A stretch of 64,000 nucleotides of DNA from TMED8 sp038125725 (GTDB taxonomy: Bacteria; Pseudomonadota; Alphaproteobacteria; Rhodospirillales; Casp-alpha2). Each line of letters starts with the position of its first letter. Position 1 is the first letter of the stretch. Location: positions 6,159 to 70,158 of the forward strand of contig JAYPEK010000019.1 of the NCBI GenBank assembly GCA_038125725.1, in the 5' to 3' direction. Positions 18,539 through 28,292 of the stretch are shown here, in pieces. A model generated the notes under the pieces. That model worked only from the letters and a program-made list of their open reading frames with translations. It was not told where the DNA came from and ran no database searches. Position numbers and translations under genes: made by a program.

Positions 18539-19615
18539 TTACTTGGGCAAGGAGCCTTCGATGCCCTCGACGTAGAAGTTCATGCCGGCAAGATCACCGT
18601 CCGGCGCCGTCTGGCCAGCGGTCAGCCAAGGCGAGCCGTCCTGCTTGTTGATCGGACCGGTAAAGGGATGCAGCTTGCCGGCCGCGATATCGTCGCGTGC
18701 CTTAGCGGCCATGGCCTTCACGTCGGCCGGGATCTTGTCGGAGAATTCGGCGATGCCGACCATGCCGGGGCCGATACCGTCCCAGGTGTCGGTGCTCTTC
18801 CAGGTGCCATCCATCACCGCCTTGACCCGCGCGATATAATAAGGCGCCCAATCATCGATGATCGACGTGAGCTGCGCGTTGGGCCCAAACTTCTTCATGT
18901 CGGAGGCCTGACCGAAGGCGAAAATGCCCTGCTTCTCGGCGATCTGCATGGCGGCCGGCGAATCGGTATGCTGCATCAGCACGTCGGCGCCCTGGTCGAT
19001 CAGCGCCTTGGCGGCATCCGCTTCCTTGCCCGGATCGAACCAGGTCGAGACCCAGACGACCTTGAACTTGACCGCCGGATTGACGCTCTTGGCGGCGAGA
19101 TAAGCGGCGTTGATGCCGCGAACCACTTCCGGGATCGGGAACGACGCGATATAGCCGACGGTGTTGGTCTTGGTCATCTTGCCGGCGATCAGGCCGATCA
19201 CATGGCGGCCTTCATAGAAACGCGCCGAGTAGGTGGAGACGTTGGCGGCGCGCTTGAAGCCGGTGGCGTGCTCGAACTTCACCTTGGGGAAACGCTTCGC
19301 CACCTGCAGGGTCGGGTTCATGAACCCGAACGAAGTGGTGAAGATGATGTCGTTGCCGGCGCGGGCGAGCTGCTGAATGACGCGTGCCGCATCCGGGCCC
19401 TCGGAGACGTTCTCGACGTAAGTGGTCTTCACCTTGTCGCCGAATTCCTTTTCCACGGCCAGGCGGCCCTGGTTGTGCTCGTAGCTCCAGCCATGGTCGC
19501 CGACGGGACCAACATAGACGAAGCCCACCTTCGTCTGCGCCTGGGCGCCACCCGACGCCACCATCGCCAGGCCCAAGGCCAAAGCGACGGAAAGTTTCCT
19601 CAAGGTCATTTTCAT
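18539..19615 (-). CDS. BMP-family ABC transporter substrate-binding protein (nucleoside/purine)
   Basis: 358 residues with a signal peptide (MKMTLRKLSVALALGLAMVASGGAQA) and the basic-membrane-protein/PnrA fold: KVGFVYVGPVGDHGWSYEHNQG, FTTSFGFMNPTLQVAKRFPKVKFEHATGF and GVLMQHTDSP-like DVLMQHTDSPAAMQIA. This family binds nucleosides or nucleobases in the periplasm. It is last in the xdhAB-xdhC-ATPase-permease-permease operon, which supports a purine ligand, and a terminator follows it. Confidence 0.92.
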   Translation of the reverse strand: MKMTLRKLSVALALGLAMVASGGAQAQTKVGFVYVGPVGDHGWSYEHNQGRLAVEKEFGDKVKTTYVENVSEGPDAARVIQQLARAGNDIIFTTSFGFMNPTLQVAKRFPKVKFEHATGFKRAANVSTYSARFYEGRHVIGLIAGKMTKTNTVGYIASFPIPEVVRGINAAYLAAKSVNPAVKFKVVWVSTWFDPGKEADAAKALIDQGADVLMQHTDSPAAMQIAEKQGIFAFGQASDMKKFGPNAQLTSIIDDWAPYYIARVKAVMDGTWKSTDTWDGIGPGMVGIAEFSDKIPADVKAMAAKARDDIAAGKLHPFTGPINKQDGSPWLTAGQTAPDGDLAGMNFYVEGIEGSLPK

Positions 19616-19674
19616 AAGGATGTCTCCTTTGTTGGTTATCTCACCACTGGGTTACCGACCACGATCATGCGTGG

Positions 19675-20595
19675 TCATGACGAAGCGAAGAAGGGTCTGC
19701 CCAAACACGCCGGCGCATTGAGGTTGGCCCTTGTCTTGTCATGGGAAATCACCACCATGACGAGGACGGTAACAAGATAGGGCAACATTGACAGATACTG
19801 CGCGTCGATGTCCACCCCGAGCCCCTGCACGTGCAACTGGATCACGGTGACGCCGCCGAACAGGTAGGCGCCCATGAGCGCGCGCCCCGGCCGCCAGGCG
19901 GAGAAGACGACGATGGCGAGCGCGATCCAGCCGCGCCCGGCGGTCATGTCCTCGACCCAGAGCGGGGTCTGGACGATGGATAGATAGGCGCCGCCGATAC
20001 CCGCCGTGGCGCCGCCGAACAGCAACGCCGCGAACCGCACCTTGATCACGCCATAGCCGATAGCGTGCGCGGCGTCGTGGTTCTCGCCCACCGCGCGCAG
20101 AATCAACCCGGCGCGGGTCTTGTTCAGGAACCAATAGACACCGCCCACCAGGATCACCGACAGGTAGACCAGCGGATCGTGCTCGAACAGCACCGGCCCG
20201 ATGAACGGAATGTCGGAGATCAGCGGGATATGTATTTTGGAAAGCGGCGTCGCCGACTCGCCCGAATAGGCCTGCCCGATCAGCGCCGAAAGCCCGAGCC
20301 CGAAGATCGTCAGCGCCAGGCCGGTAGCCACCTGGTTCGACAGCAGAACCTGGGTCAGAAAGGCGAACAGCATCGCCGCCACGGCGCCGGCCAGCGCCGC
20401 CGCGATGATACCCAGGAAATAGGACTCGGTGCCGAGCGTCACCGCGAAACCGGCGATGGCGCCCAGGATCATCATGCCCTCGACACCCAGGTTGAGAACG
20501 CCGGAGCGCTCCACCACCAACTCGCCGATCGAGGCGAAGACCAGCGGCGTGGCGGCGACGATGACCCCTTGCAGGATGAGTACGAGAAGGTCCAT
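19675..20595 (-). CDS. ABC transporter permease, nucleoside/BMP type (second permease)
   Basis: A 306-residue membrane protein of the branched-chain/BMP permease family. It begins MDLLVLILQGVIVAATPLVFASIGELVVERSGVLNLGVEGMMILGAIAGF, the signature of the NupQ-type permease. About eight helices follow, with the cytoplasmic coupling segment in NKTRAGLILRAVGENHDAAHAIGY. It is 3 nt after the first permease gene. It forms the channel with the 359-residue permease for uptake of purine nucleosides or bases. Confidence 0.92.
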   Translation of the reverse strand: MDLLVLILQGVIVAATPLVFASIGELVVERSGVLNLGVEGMMILGAIAGFAVTLGTESYFLGIIAAALAGAVAAMLFAFLTQVLLSNQVATGLALTIFGLGLSALIGQAYSGESATPLSKIHIPLISDIPFIGPVLFEHDPLVYLSVILVGGVYWFLNKTRAGLILRAVGENHDAAHAIGYGVIKVRFAALLFGGATAGIGGAYLSIVQTPLWVEDMTAGRGWIALAIVVFSAWRPGRALMGAYLFGGVTVIQLHVQGLGVDIDAQYLSMLPYLVTVLVMVVISHDKTRANLNAPACLGRPFFASS

Positions 20596-20598
20596 GGC

Positions 20599-21678
20599 TC
20601 AGCTCCCCTTTTCCGCCGGCTGGCGCCGGACCATGCGTATCCGGTAGCGCGCCAGGACGTCGATGCCCAACAGCGTGAACAGGAACATGCCCTGGAACAC
20701 GCCGGTGACGGCGCTCGGCAGGTTCATGGAAATCTGCGCCCCCTCGCCGCCGATGTAGGTAAGCGCCATGACGAACCCGGCGAGCAGGATGCCGATGGGG
20801 TTCAGGCGGCCCAGGAAGGCGACGATGATGGCGGTGAAGCCGTAGCCCACCGGCAGCGCCGGCACCAATTGTCCGACCGGGCCGGCCGCCTCGAAGGTGC
20901 CGGCCAAACCGGCCAGCCCGCCCGAGATCATCAGGCTGACCCAGACCACGCGCTTCTCGACGAAGCCGCCGTAGGCGGCGGCCTTGGGCGATTGGCCCAT
21001 GACCTTCACCTGGTAGCCAAACACATGGCGCGACAGCACCACCCAGGCGACCGCGACCGCCAACAGCGCGACGATGAAGCCGATGTGCGCGCGGGTCTCG
21101 GCGATCAGGATCGGCATTGTCGCGGCACCGTGGAACAGCCGGCTTTCCGGGAAGTTGAGCCCTTCCGGGTCCTTCAGGGGTCCGTGCACCAGGACGCTCA
21201 GCAGCAGCACCGCCACATAGGTGAGCATCAGGGTCACCAGGATTTCGTTGGCGTTGAACTTGGTGCGCAGGAACGCCGGGATCGCCGCCCAGGCCATGCC
21301 GCCGAGGATGCCGGCCAGGCACATCAGCGGCAGCACCCAGAAGCCCTCGACCTGATAGAGCGCAAGCGCCACGGCGCCGCCCGTCAGCGCGCCGAAGGTG
21401 AACTGCCCCTCGGCGCCAATGTTCCAGACCCCGGCGCGGAAACCGAAGGACAGGCCTATACCGATGAGGATCAGCGGCGTCGCCTTGACGATCATCTCCG
21501 AGATGGTGAAGAGATCGGTCAAGGGTTCATAGAAGATGATGTATATGGCCTGAAACGGATTCTTGCCGAGCGCCGCGAACATCACCAGCCCGAGCGCAAT
21601 TGTAACCGCGACGGCCATCACCGGCGTCAGGTACAGCAGGTGCTTGGAGACCTCTTTTCTGGGTTCGAGCCGGATCAT
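20599..21678 (-). CDS. ABC transporter permease, nucleoside/BMP type (first permease)
   Basis: A 359-residue membrane protein of the NupP-type: MIRLEPRKEVSKHLLYLTPVMAVAVTIALG at the N terminus, GIGLSFGFRAGVWNIGAEGQF (family signature) and the coupling helix in KVMGQSPKAAAYGGF. The start overlaps the ATPase stop by 4 nt (ATGA, 21675-21678). It pairs with the 306-residue permease. Confidence 0.92.
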   Translation of the reverse strand: MIRLEPRKEVSKHLLYLTPVMAVAVTIALGLVMFAALGKNPFQAIYIIFYEPLTDLFTISEMIVKATPLILIGIGLSFGFRAGVWNIGAEGQFTFGALTGGAVALALYQVEGFWVLPLMCLAGILGGMAWAAIPAFLRTKFNANEILVTLMLTYVAVLLLSVLVHGPLKDPEGLNFPESRLFHGAATMPILIAETRAHIGFIVALLAVAVAWVVLSRHVFGYQVKVMGQSPKAAAYGGFVEKRVVWVSLMISGGLAGLAGTFEAAGPVGQLVPALPVGYGFTAIIVAFLGRLNPIGILLAGFVMALTYIGGEGAQISMNLPSAVTGVFQGMFLFTLLGIDVLARYRIRMVRRQPAEKGS

Positions 21679-23213
21679 GCGCCGGCCTCCGCCTGGGCGA
21701 GGCTTTTCTCGCCGCCGTGCACGCCGCCCATCAGGAGACCGATCTCCTCGATGGAAAGACTGCCGGTGGGCGAGACGTCGGAGAGCCGGCCCTCAGCAAT
21801 CACCGCGAAGTTGTTGGAGATCGCCATCAACTCGTCCAGGTCCTGGGAAATCACCAGGATCGCCGAACCCTCGTCGGCGAGCTTCTGCAGTGCGCGGTGG
21901 ATGTCCGCCGCCGCCGCCGCATCGACGCCCCAGGTCGGCTGCAGGATGATCAGCACCGTCGGCGCCTGCATGATTTCGCGCCCGACGATGAACTTCTGCA
22001 GGTTGCCGCCCGATAGGCTCTTGGCCGCGTGCTCGATGCCGGCGGTCTTGACGTTGAACTGCGCCACCACGTCGGTTGCGTAGGCCTGCGCCTTGGCGAG
22101 ATCGAGGAAGCCGCCCTGTTCGATCCCCTTGCGGGTCCGGGCCGAGAGGATGACGTTCTCCCAGAGCGACATGTCCGGCACCGCGCCGTGGCCGAGGCGT
22201 TCCTCCGGCACCGCGCACATGCCGAGCCGGCGCCGCCCGGTCGGACCCAGGTGCCCGACGGCGGCGCCATCGATCATCACCGTATCGGACGGTGTCGGAT
22301 GCTCGCCGCTGAGCGCTTCCATCAATTCCACCTGGCCGTTGCCGGCGACGCCGGCAATGCCGAGGATCTCTCCCGCGCGGACGGAGAACGATACGTCCTC
22401 GATGTCGACACCGAATGGGTCGGGACTGGGGGACGAAAGCCCCTTCACCACGAGGCGCGCGTCGCCCAACGTGGCTTGCTTGCGTTCGGCCATCGTCAGC
22501 GTCGTGCCGATCATCATCTCGGCCAGGCTCTTGGCGGTTTCCTGGCGGGGATCGCAACTGCCGACCACCTTGCCGCCCCTGAGCACCGTCGCCTTGTCGC
22601 AAAGCGTGCGGATTTCCTCCAGCTTGTGCGAGATATAAAGGATCGAGCAGCCCTCCGCCGACAGTTGGCGGAGCGTCTCGAACAGGATGTCGACCTCCTG
22701 CGGGGTCAAGACCGAAGTCGGCTCGTCCATGATCAGCAAGCGCGGGTTCTGCAGAAGGCAGCGGATGATCTCGACCCGCTGGCGTTCGCCCACGGACAGG
22801 GAACCGATATAGCGGGTCGGGTCGAGGGCCAGGCCGTAGGCTTCGGAGACCTCGATGATCTGCTGGTCCAGGTTGGCGCCGACGGCCTCCTTGTTCATGC
22901 CGAGCGCCACGTTGTCGGCGACGGTGAGCGCGTCGAACAGCGAGAAATGCTGGAACACCATGCCGACACCATGCGCCCTGGCTTCCGACGGCTTCGCCGG
23001 CGCGTAGGGAGCGCCGCCGAAATGCATGGAACCCTCGTCCGGGTGCAGAACGCCGTAGATCATCTTCACCAGCGTCGACTTGCCGGCGCCGTTCTCGCCC
23101 AGGAGCGCATGCACCTCGCCGGGCATGATCGAGAAACTGACATCGTCGTTGGCGACGACGCCCGGAAATCTCTTGGTGATGCCGTCGAGCTGCAACAGCG
23201 GGACTTCGCTCAT
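21675..23213 (-). CDS. ABC transporter ATP-binding protein, two-domain, nucleoside/BMP type
   Basis: 512 residues with two nucleotide-binding domains. Domain 1 has Walker A GENGAGKS (39-46), signature LSVGERQR and Walker B LLIMDEPTSVL. Domain 2 has GIAGVAGNGQ as degenerate Walker A, signature LSGGNLQK and LIILQPTWGVD. This duplicated layout is that of YufO/NupO-type ATPases. The start is the ATG at 23211-23213, overlapping the xdhC stop by 4 nt; the frame is open for 256 more codons upstream but that stretch is the antisense shadow of xdhC. It powers purine uptake for the dehydrogenase encoded with it. Confidence 0.94.
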   Translation of the reverse strand: MSEVPLLQLDGITKRFPGVVANDDVSFSIMPGEVHALLGENGAGKSTLVKMIYGVLHPDEGSMHFGGAPYAPAKPSEARAHGVGMVFQHFSLFDALTVADNVALGMNKEAVGANLDQQIIEVSEAYGLALDPTRYIGSLSVGERQRVEIIRCLLQNPRLLIMDEPTSVLTPQEVDILFETLRQLSAEGCSILYISHKLEEIRTLCDKATVLRGGKVVGSCDPRQETAKSLAEMMIGTTLTMAERKQATLGDARLVVKGLSSPSPDPFGVDIEDVSFSVRAGEILGIAGVAGNGQVELMEALSGEHPTPSDTVMIDGAAVGHLGPTGRRRLGMCAVPEERLGHGAVPDMSLWENVILSARTRKGIEQGGFLDLAKAQAYATDVVAQFNVKTAGIEHAAKSLSGGNLQKFIVGREIMQAPTVLIILQPTWGVDAAAAADIHRALQKLADEGSAILVISQDLDELMAISNNFAVIAEGRLSDVSPTGSLSIEEIGLLMGGVHGGEKSLAQAEAGA

Positions 23214-24244
23214 GCCGTTCCCCTTTTTCCGATGGTTTTCCGGTCCGTCCCCAAGTGCTGTAATTTGATGAGAAAATCCGCCGCCAGCGACACGGCGATA
23301 ACCGCCGGCTCCTTGCCAGCAAGTCCCTCGAGCCCGATTGGCGCCTGCAGCCGCGCGATCACCGCGTCGTTGATGCCGGCGTCCCTGAGCCGGCGCTGGA
23401 AGCGCTGGCGCTTGGTCTTGGACGCGATGACGCCGAGATAATTGAAGTCGCCCCTGGCCAGCACCGCCTGGCAGACATCGAAATCGATGGCGTGCGAAAA
23501 GGTCATGACCACGTGCCAGGCACCGCCCGGTGCCAGGCGCGCGGCGTCCGCCGGATTGGCGGAGACCATCAGCTCGACGCCGGCGGGAACGGCTTCGGGG
23601 TAACGCGACGCATCGGTATCGACCCAATAGATCTCGAAAGGCAGACCCTGGAAGGCATGCACCACGGCGCGGCCTACATGGCCGGCGCCATAGAGGAACA
23701 TCACCTGGCGGTGCGCCCGCATGGGCTCGATCAGCCAGCCCTGCTTGGCCACCGCCGACCAGTCCCTGGCACCCGAGCCAAACTCCCGCAGCAGCTGCGC
23801 CACGGCCGGCGGATAGGTGCCGAGGTCGCAGGCGCGGGCATCGACGGCCTCGATCGGGCGGCCGCTTTCGAACGGGCGCAGCAGCAACCTGCCTTCGCCT
23901 GCATCCTCCATGGCCCGGAACGTTGCCGCCTCCGCCGCCGTGACGGTCTCGAACAACAGCTTCACATGACCGCCACAGCACTGCCCCAGTGCCGGGCCGA
24001 GCGGGAAATCGCGTACAAGGCGGAACCAGGGTTCGACGGTGTCGGCTGTCTCGAGAAGCTGGCGCGCCTGCTTCAGCGCCTCCAACTCCAAGGTGCCGCC
24101 GCCGATGGTGCCGGTGAACGCATCGGCACCGACGGTCATGGCGGACCCGACCTGGTTGGGCGACGAACCGGCGGCGGCAATGACGCTGACCCGTACCTGG
24201 GTGGCGTCGCTTTCGGCCAGATCGTCGAGCCAGCCCATGCTCAC
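23210..24244 (-). CDS. xdhC: Xanthine dehydrogenase accessory protein XdhC
   Basis: 344 residues. The N-terminal half contains SVIAAAGSSPNQVGSAMTV, GTIGGGTLELEAL and LGQCCGGHVKLLFE with the conserved CCGG. The C-terminal Rossmann-like domain has FLYGAGHVGRAVVHAFQGLPFEIYWVDTDASRYP, and the VIASKTKRQRFQRRL segment follows. XdhC binds molybdenum cofactor, promotes its sulfuration and inserts it into the dehydrogenase. It is coupled by 4-nt overlaps both to the xdhAB fusion upstream and to the ABC ATPase gene downstream, so enzyme maturation and substrate import are in one operon. Confidence 0.95.
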   Translation of the reverse strand: MSMGWLDDLAESDATQVRVSVIAAAGSSPNQVGSAMTVGADAFTGTIGGGTLELEALKQARQLLETADTVEPWFRLVRDFPLGPALGQCCGGHVKLLFETVTAAEAATFRAMEDAGEGRLLLRPFESGRPIEAVDARACDLGTYPPAVAQLLREFGSGARDWSAVAKQGWLIEPMRAHRQVMFLYGAGHVGRAVVHAFQGLPFEIYWVDTDASRYPEAVPAGVELMVSANPADAARLAPGGAWHVVMTFSHAIDFDVCQAVLARGDFNYLGVIASKTKRQRFQRRLRDAGINDAVIARLQAPIGLEGLAGKEPAVIAVSLAADFLIKLQHLGTDRKTIGKRGTA

Positions 24245-27200
24245 GCCGCGTGCTCCTTTTTACCGGTAACCCGTTCGACGGCGGCGAGCACGCGCTCCGG
24301 CGTCGCCGGCGCGTCGAGGGCCGGATAGACGGCGCCGCCGCCCGCCTCGGAAACCGCGTCGGACAGCGCCAGCAGCGCGGAAATGCCCAGCATCAACGGG
24401 GGTTCGCCCACCGCTTTCGAGCGGTAGATGGTCGGCTCGATGTTTTCCCCCCGCTCCCATAAGGCCATGCGCATATCGGGTGCCCTATCGCCAAGCGTTG
24501 GAATCTTGTACGTGGAAGGCGCATGGGTTTTCAAGTGCCCCGACGCATCCCACCACAATTCCTCGGTGGTCAGCCAGCCCGCGCCCTGCACGTAACCGCC
24601 CTCGATCTGGCCGAGATCGAGCGCCGGGTTCAGCGACTTGCCGACGTCATGCAGGATATCGACCCGCAGGATCCTGTTCTCGCCGGTGAGGGTGTCGATG
24701 GCGGCTTCCGTAACCGCCGCGCCATAGGCGAAATAGTAGAACGGCCGGCCCTTGGCCTGTTCCTTGTCCCAGTGGATTTTCGGCGTGGCGTAGAAGCCGG
24801 TGGCCGAGAGCGGCACCCGCGCGCGGTAGGCCTCGCCGACGAGCTCATCGAAGCCGATCTCGGCGCTGCCGACGCGCAGCCGGCCGGGCAGGAACTGCAC
24901 CTCGCTCGGGTCCGCCTGCCAGCGTTCGGCGGCGAAATCGACGAGCCGCTTCTTGATCTTCTCGCAGGCGTCCTGGGTCGCCATACCGTTGAGATCGGAG
25001 CCCGAGGACGCCGCCGTCGCCGACGTGTTGGGGACCTTGCCGGTATGCGTGGCGGTGATCTTGATGCGGTCGAGATCGACGCAGAAGCTTGAGGCCGCTA
25101 CCTGCGCGACCTTGGTGAAGAGCCCCTGGCCCATCTCCGTGCCGCCGTGGTTCAGGTGGATGGAGCCGTCACTGTAGACGTGCACCAACGCACCGGCCTG
25201 ATTGAGGAACGTGAGCGTGAAGGAGATGCCGAACTTCACCGGCGTCAGCGCGATGCCCCGCTTCAGGACAGGGCTCTTTGCGTTCCAGGCACGGATCTCG
25301 GCGCGGCGCGCGTCATAGTCGGACGAGGCGCGGAGCTCGGAGACGATGTCCTCGATGACGCAGTCCTCGACCCGCATGTCGTAGGGCGTAATGGAGCGCG
25401 CGCCGACGGCGCCGGCCGGATCGTAGAAATTGGCGCGACGCACCTCCAGCGGTTCCTTGCCGAGCGCATGGGCGATCTCGTCCATGACGCGTTCGATGGC
25501 GACCATGCCCTGCGGCCCGCCGAAACCCCTGAACGCGGTATTGGACACCGTGTGGGTCTTGCAGCGGTAAGACGTGATCCGCGCGTTGGCCAGGTAGTAG
25601 GCGTTGTCGGCATGGAACATGGCACGGTCGCAGATCGGCACCGACAGGTCGTAGGACATGCCGCAGCGCGCCGCCTGGTCGAACTCGATGCCTTCGATGC
25701 GCCCGTCCGCGTCATAGCCGACCCGGTAGTCGATGCGGAAGTCGTGGCGCTTGCCGGTGATGATCATGTCCTGGTCGCGGTCGTAGCGCACCTTAGCGGC
25801 GCGGCCGGTCTTGGCCGCCACCAACGCGGCCGCCGCGGCCGGCAGGTTGCCGTTGCTTTCCTTGCCGCCAAAGGCGCCGCCCATGCGCCGCACTTCAACG
25901 GTGACCGCGTTGTTGGCGGTTCCCAGCACCTTCGCGACCGTGTGCTGAATCTCGCTCGGGTGCTGGCTGGAGCAATGCACGGTGACGTCGCCGTCCTCGC
26001 CGGGCACGGCCAAGGCCGCCTGGCTCTCCAGGTAAAAATGCTCCTGGCCGCCGATGTAGATACGCCCCTCGAGTTGGTTCGCGGCACCGGAGATCGCGGA
26101 CGAAGCATCGCCCCTGGCCATCACATAGGGCGCTTCCAGAAACGAGCCGGCATCCATGGCGCTGTCGATATCCAGAATGGCGGGCAGCTCCTCGTAGTCG
26201 ATCACCGCCAGCGCGGCGGCATCGCGGGCTTCATCCAGGGTCGGGGCCGCCACCGCGAACAACGCCTGGCCGGCATACTCCACCAGCCCTTCCGCGAACA
26301 ACGGGTCATCACCCATGGCCGGGCTGATGTCGTTGGTGCCGGGAATGTCCTGGGCCGCGATGACCAACTCCACCCCCGGCGCCGCCGCCACTTGGGAGAG
26401 GTCCATGGATTTGATCCGCGCGTGCGCGCGATCGCTCATCGCCACGTAGACCTGAAGCGCGCCGGCAGGCGCGGTGATGTCATCGACGAAGACCGCTTCG
26501 CCGGCGACATGCTTGTGGCCGCTGTCGTGGCGCCGCGTGGCGCGCACGCCGCCCGGAACGCCGTCCGGCGCTTCCGCATGAGCACCGAGCGAGCTCGGCA
26601 GGCGCGCGCCGCCGATCTCCGCCCCGGCGCCGACCAGCCGGGTTTCCGCCGGCGTCAGTTGCGTTTCCAGGAAATAGCGCCGCATCAGGTTCCGGGCCAC
26701 CGCCATGCGGTAGCCGGCGCTGGCGCGCATGTCGGATATCGGGGTGAAGTCATCGACAAATTTCTCCGCCGCTGCCTCGCAGGTCTCGAGCGTCCAGGGC
26801 TGGCCGATCAGCGCCGCCTCCACCGCGCGGGCGCGGGCCGGCACGGCGGCCATGCCGCCGAAGGCGACGCGCGCCGAAGAAACCTTGCCGTCCGCGACCT
26901 GAACGGCGAAGCAGCCACAGACGGCGGAAATATCCTGGTCGAAGCGCTTGGATATCTTGTAGCTCCGGAATGCCGCGCCCGGTCCTGGCAGCGGCACCTC
27001 GACGGCCTCCAGAAACTCACCGGGCGCCAGGTCCTGTTTGCCGTAGTCGATGAAGAACCTCTCGATCGGCAGGCGCCGGCGTTCGCCTCCCTTGCGCAGG
27101 ACCAACTCGGCATCCAGCACGATGAAGGCCGGGGGCGTGTCGCCGATGGGCGAGCCGTTGGCGATATTTCCGCCGATGGTGCCGGCGGCGCGCACTTGAC

Positions 27201-28077
27201 GCGCGCCGATGCGGCGCATCATCTCTGCGAAGTCGGGCCAGTGGCCGGCGATGGTATCAATGGCGCGTTCGTAGGTGACGCCGGCGCCGATCACCAGCTT
27301 GCCGTCGCGTTCCCCGATATCCTGCAGTTCGCGCACCCGGCCGAGATGCACCAGGGTTTGCAGCCGGCGGTGCGCCTTGGTCACCCAAAGCCCCACGTCG
27401 GTGGCGCCGGCGACCATGACCGCATCCGGGTGCTCGCCGAGGCAATCGGCGAGCGCGTCGGCCGTCGCCGGCGAGAAACAGACCTGGCCGCCCTCTTCCA
27501 GGCGCACGGTTTCGGTATCGGCGCGCGCCTCGATCCAGGCCGTGTCGGCCTCGATCCGTTCGCGGTCCCAATCCGGCAACTGGACGCCGTCGATCTTGGC
27601 GGCGACGGCGGCTATGGGGCCGTAGCCGGTACAACGGCAGAGGTTGCCGGCCAGGACATCGGGCGACGCATCGGGACCCAGCGCCTCGCCGTTGAGCATT
27701 GCCGCATAGAGCATCATGACGAAACCAGGCGTGCAGAAACCGCATTGCGAGCCGTGCTCGTCGACCATGGCCTGCTGCACGGGATGCAGCTCGCCCGCCG
27801 GTGACTTGAGCCCGTCCACGGTAATGACGGATTTGCCTTCCAGCATGGACAGGAACTGGATGCAGGCGTTGACGGCGGTGAAGTGTACGCTTTCGCCGAC
27901 ACGCTCGCCGACGACGACGGTGCAGGCGCCGCAATCGCCCTCGGCGCAGCCTTCCTTGGAGCCGGTCAGGGCCTGGCCGTCGCGCAGAAAGTTGAGCAAC
28001 GTGGTCGTCGGCGAAAGACCGCCCACGCTGATTTCACGGCCGTTCAGCCGAAACGTCACGAAATCCCGCATCCGCAC
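24241..28077 (-). CDS. Xanthine dehydrogenase, XdhA-XdhB single-chain fusion
   Basis: 1278 residues combining both bacterial subunits. The first 2Fe-2S cluster uses Cys44, 49, 52 and 72; the second uses Cys112, 115, 147 and 149. The FAD domain follows (about 190-480; MVAGATDVGLWV, AAGTIGGNIANGSPIGDTPP). From about residue 515 the molybdopterin part begins (RRHDSGHKHVAGEAVFVDD; RRMGGAFGGKE; FRGFGGPQG), with the catalytic Glu1225 in KAVGEPPLM. Usual bacterial enzymes are two chains of about 490 and 780 residues; here they are joined as in eukaryotes. It oxidises hypoxanthine to xanthine to urate using NAD. It heads the operon; a 188-nt divergent region separates it from the phosphoribosyltransferase gene. 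Confidence 0.96.
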   Translation of the reverse strand: MRMRDFVTFRLNGREISVGGLSPTTTLLNFLRDGQALTGSKEGCAEGDCGACTVVVGERVGESVHFTAVNACIQFLSMLEGKSVITVDGLKSPAGELHPVQQAMVDEHGSQCGFCTPGFVMMLYAAMLNGEALGPDASPDVLAGNLCRCTGYGPIAAVAAKIDGVQLPDWDRERIEADTAWIEARADTETVRLEEGGQVCFSPATADALADCLGEHPDAVMVAGATDVGLWVTKAHRRLQTLVHLGRVRELQDIGERDGKLVIGAGVTYERAIDTIAGHWPDFAEMMRRIGARQVRAAGTIGGNIANGSPIGDTPPAFIVLDAELVLRKGGERRRLPIERFFIDYGKQDLAPGEFLEAVEVPLPGPGAAFRSYKISKRFDQDISAVCGCFAVQVADGKVSSARVAFGGMAAVPARARAVEAALIGQPWTLETCEAAAEKFVDDFTPISDMRASAGYRMAVARNLMRRYFLETQLTPAETRLVGAGAEIGGARLPSSLGAHAEAPDGVPGGVRATRRHDSGHKHVAGEAVFVDDITAPAGALQVYVAMSDRAHARIKSMDLSQVAAAPGVELVIAAQDIPGTNDISPAMGDDPLFAEGLVEYAGQALFAVAAPTLDEARDAAALAVIDYEELPAILDIDSAMDAGSFLEAPYVMARGDASSAISGAANQLEGRIYIGGQEHFYLESQAALAVPGEDGDVTVHCSSQHPSEIQHTVAKVLGTANNAVTVEVRRMGGAFGGKESNGNLPAAAAALVAAKTGRAAKVRYDRDQDMIITGKRHDFRIDYRVGYDADGRIEGIEFDQAARCGMSYDLSVPICDRAMFHADNAYYLANARITSYRCKTHTVSNTAFRGFGGPQGMVAIERVMDEIAHALGKEPLEVRRANFYDPAGAVGARSITPYDMRVEDCVIEDIVSELRASSDYDARRAEIRAWNAKSPVLKRGIALTPVKFGISFTLTFLNQAGALVHVYSDGSIHLNHGGTEMGQGLFTKVAQVAASSFCVDLDRIKITATHTGKVPNTSATAASSGSDLNGMATQDACEKIKKRLVDFAAERWQADPSEVQFLPGRLRVGSAEIGFDELVGEAYRARVPLSATGFYATPKIHWDKEQAKGRPFYYFAYGAAVTEAAIDTLTGENRILRVDILHDVGKSLNPALDLGQIEGGYVQGAGWLTTEELWWDASGHLKTHAPSTYKIPTLGDRAPDMRMALWERGENIEPTIYRSKAVGEPPLMLGISALLALSDAVSEAGGGAVYPALDAPATPERVLAAVERVTGKKEHAA

Positions 28078-28216
28078 CTCTTGCGGCCGCTTCGAGGCGG
28101 CCCGTCGTTACCCATCGGCGATGATCGTTGCATCGCCGCGTCCGTGGCAAAATTCATGAAAGGCGTTGATCCGCCCTCGCCGATCAATGATCTTAACTGA
28201 AATCAAAAGCGCGACT

Positions 28217-28240
28217 ATTCGAAAATTTTTGAGAATGCAC
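28217..28240. promoter_or_regulatory. AT-rich dyad and T-tract element in the xdh / phosphoribosyltransferase divergent promoter
   Basis: ATTC-N12-GAAT (28217-28236) is centred on AAAATTTT, and the overlapping AATTTTTGAGAATGCAC (28224-28240) resembles the elements near 1115, 11401 and 12797. Being between the xdh operon and a purine phosphoribosyltransferase gene, it is a plausible shared operator. No regulator is assigned. Confidence 0.35.
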
Positions 28241-28292
28241 CAAATCTTTCGAATAATTCGGGCCAATGCGCCTCTTGCGGAGACTGCCGAGC

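Noticed and set aside
20065..22083. 672-codon plus-strand open frame
   Set aside because: Antisense of the two ABC permease genes, rich in Arg, Gln, His and Asp as such shadows are.
23214..23981. 256-codon N-terminal extension of the ABC ATPase
   Set aside because: It is xdhC in another frame; the ATGA overlap at 23210-23213 fixes the start.
25147..27804. 885-codon open frame on the plus strand
   Set aside because: Shadow of the xanthine dehydrogenase fusion; high GC leaves few stops. No recognisable domain.
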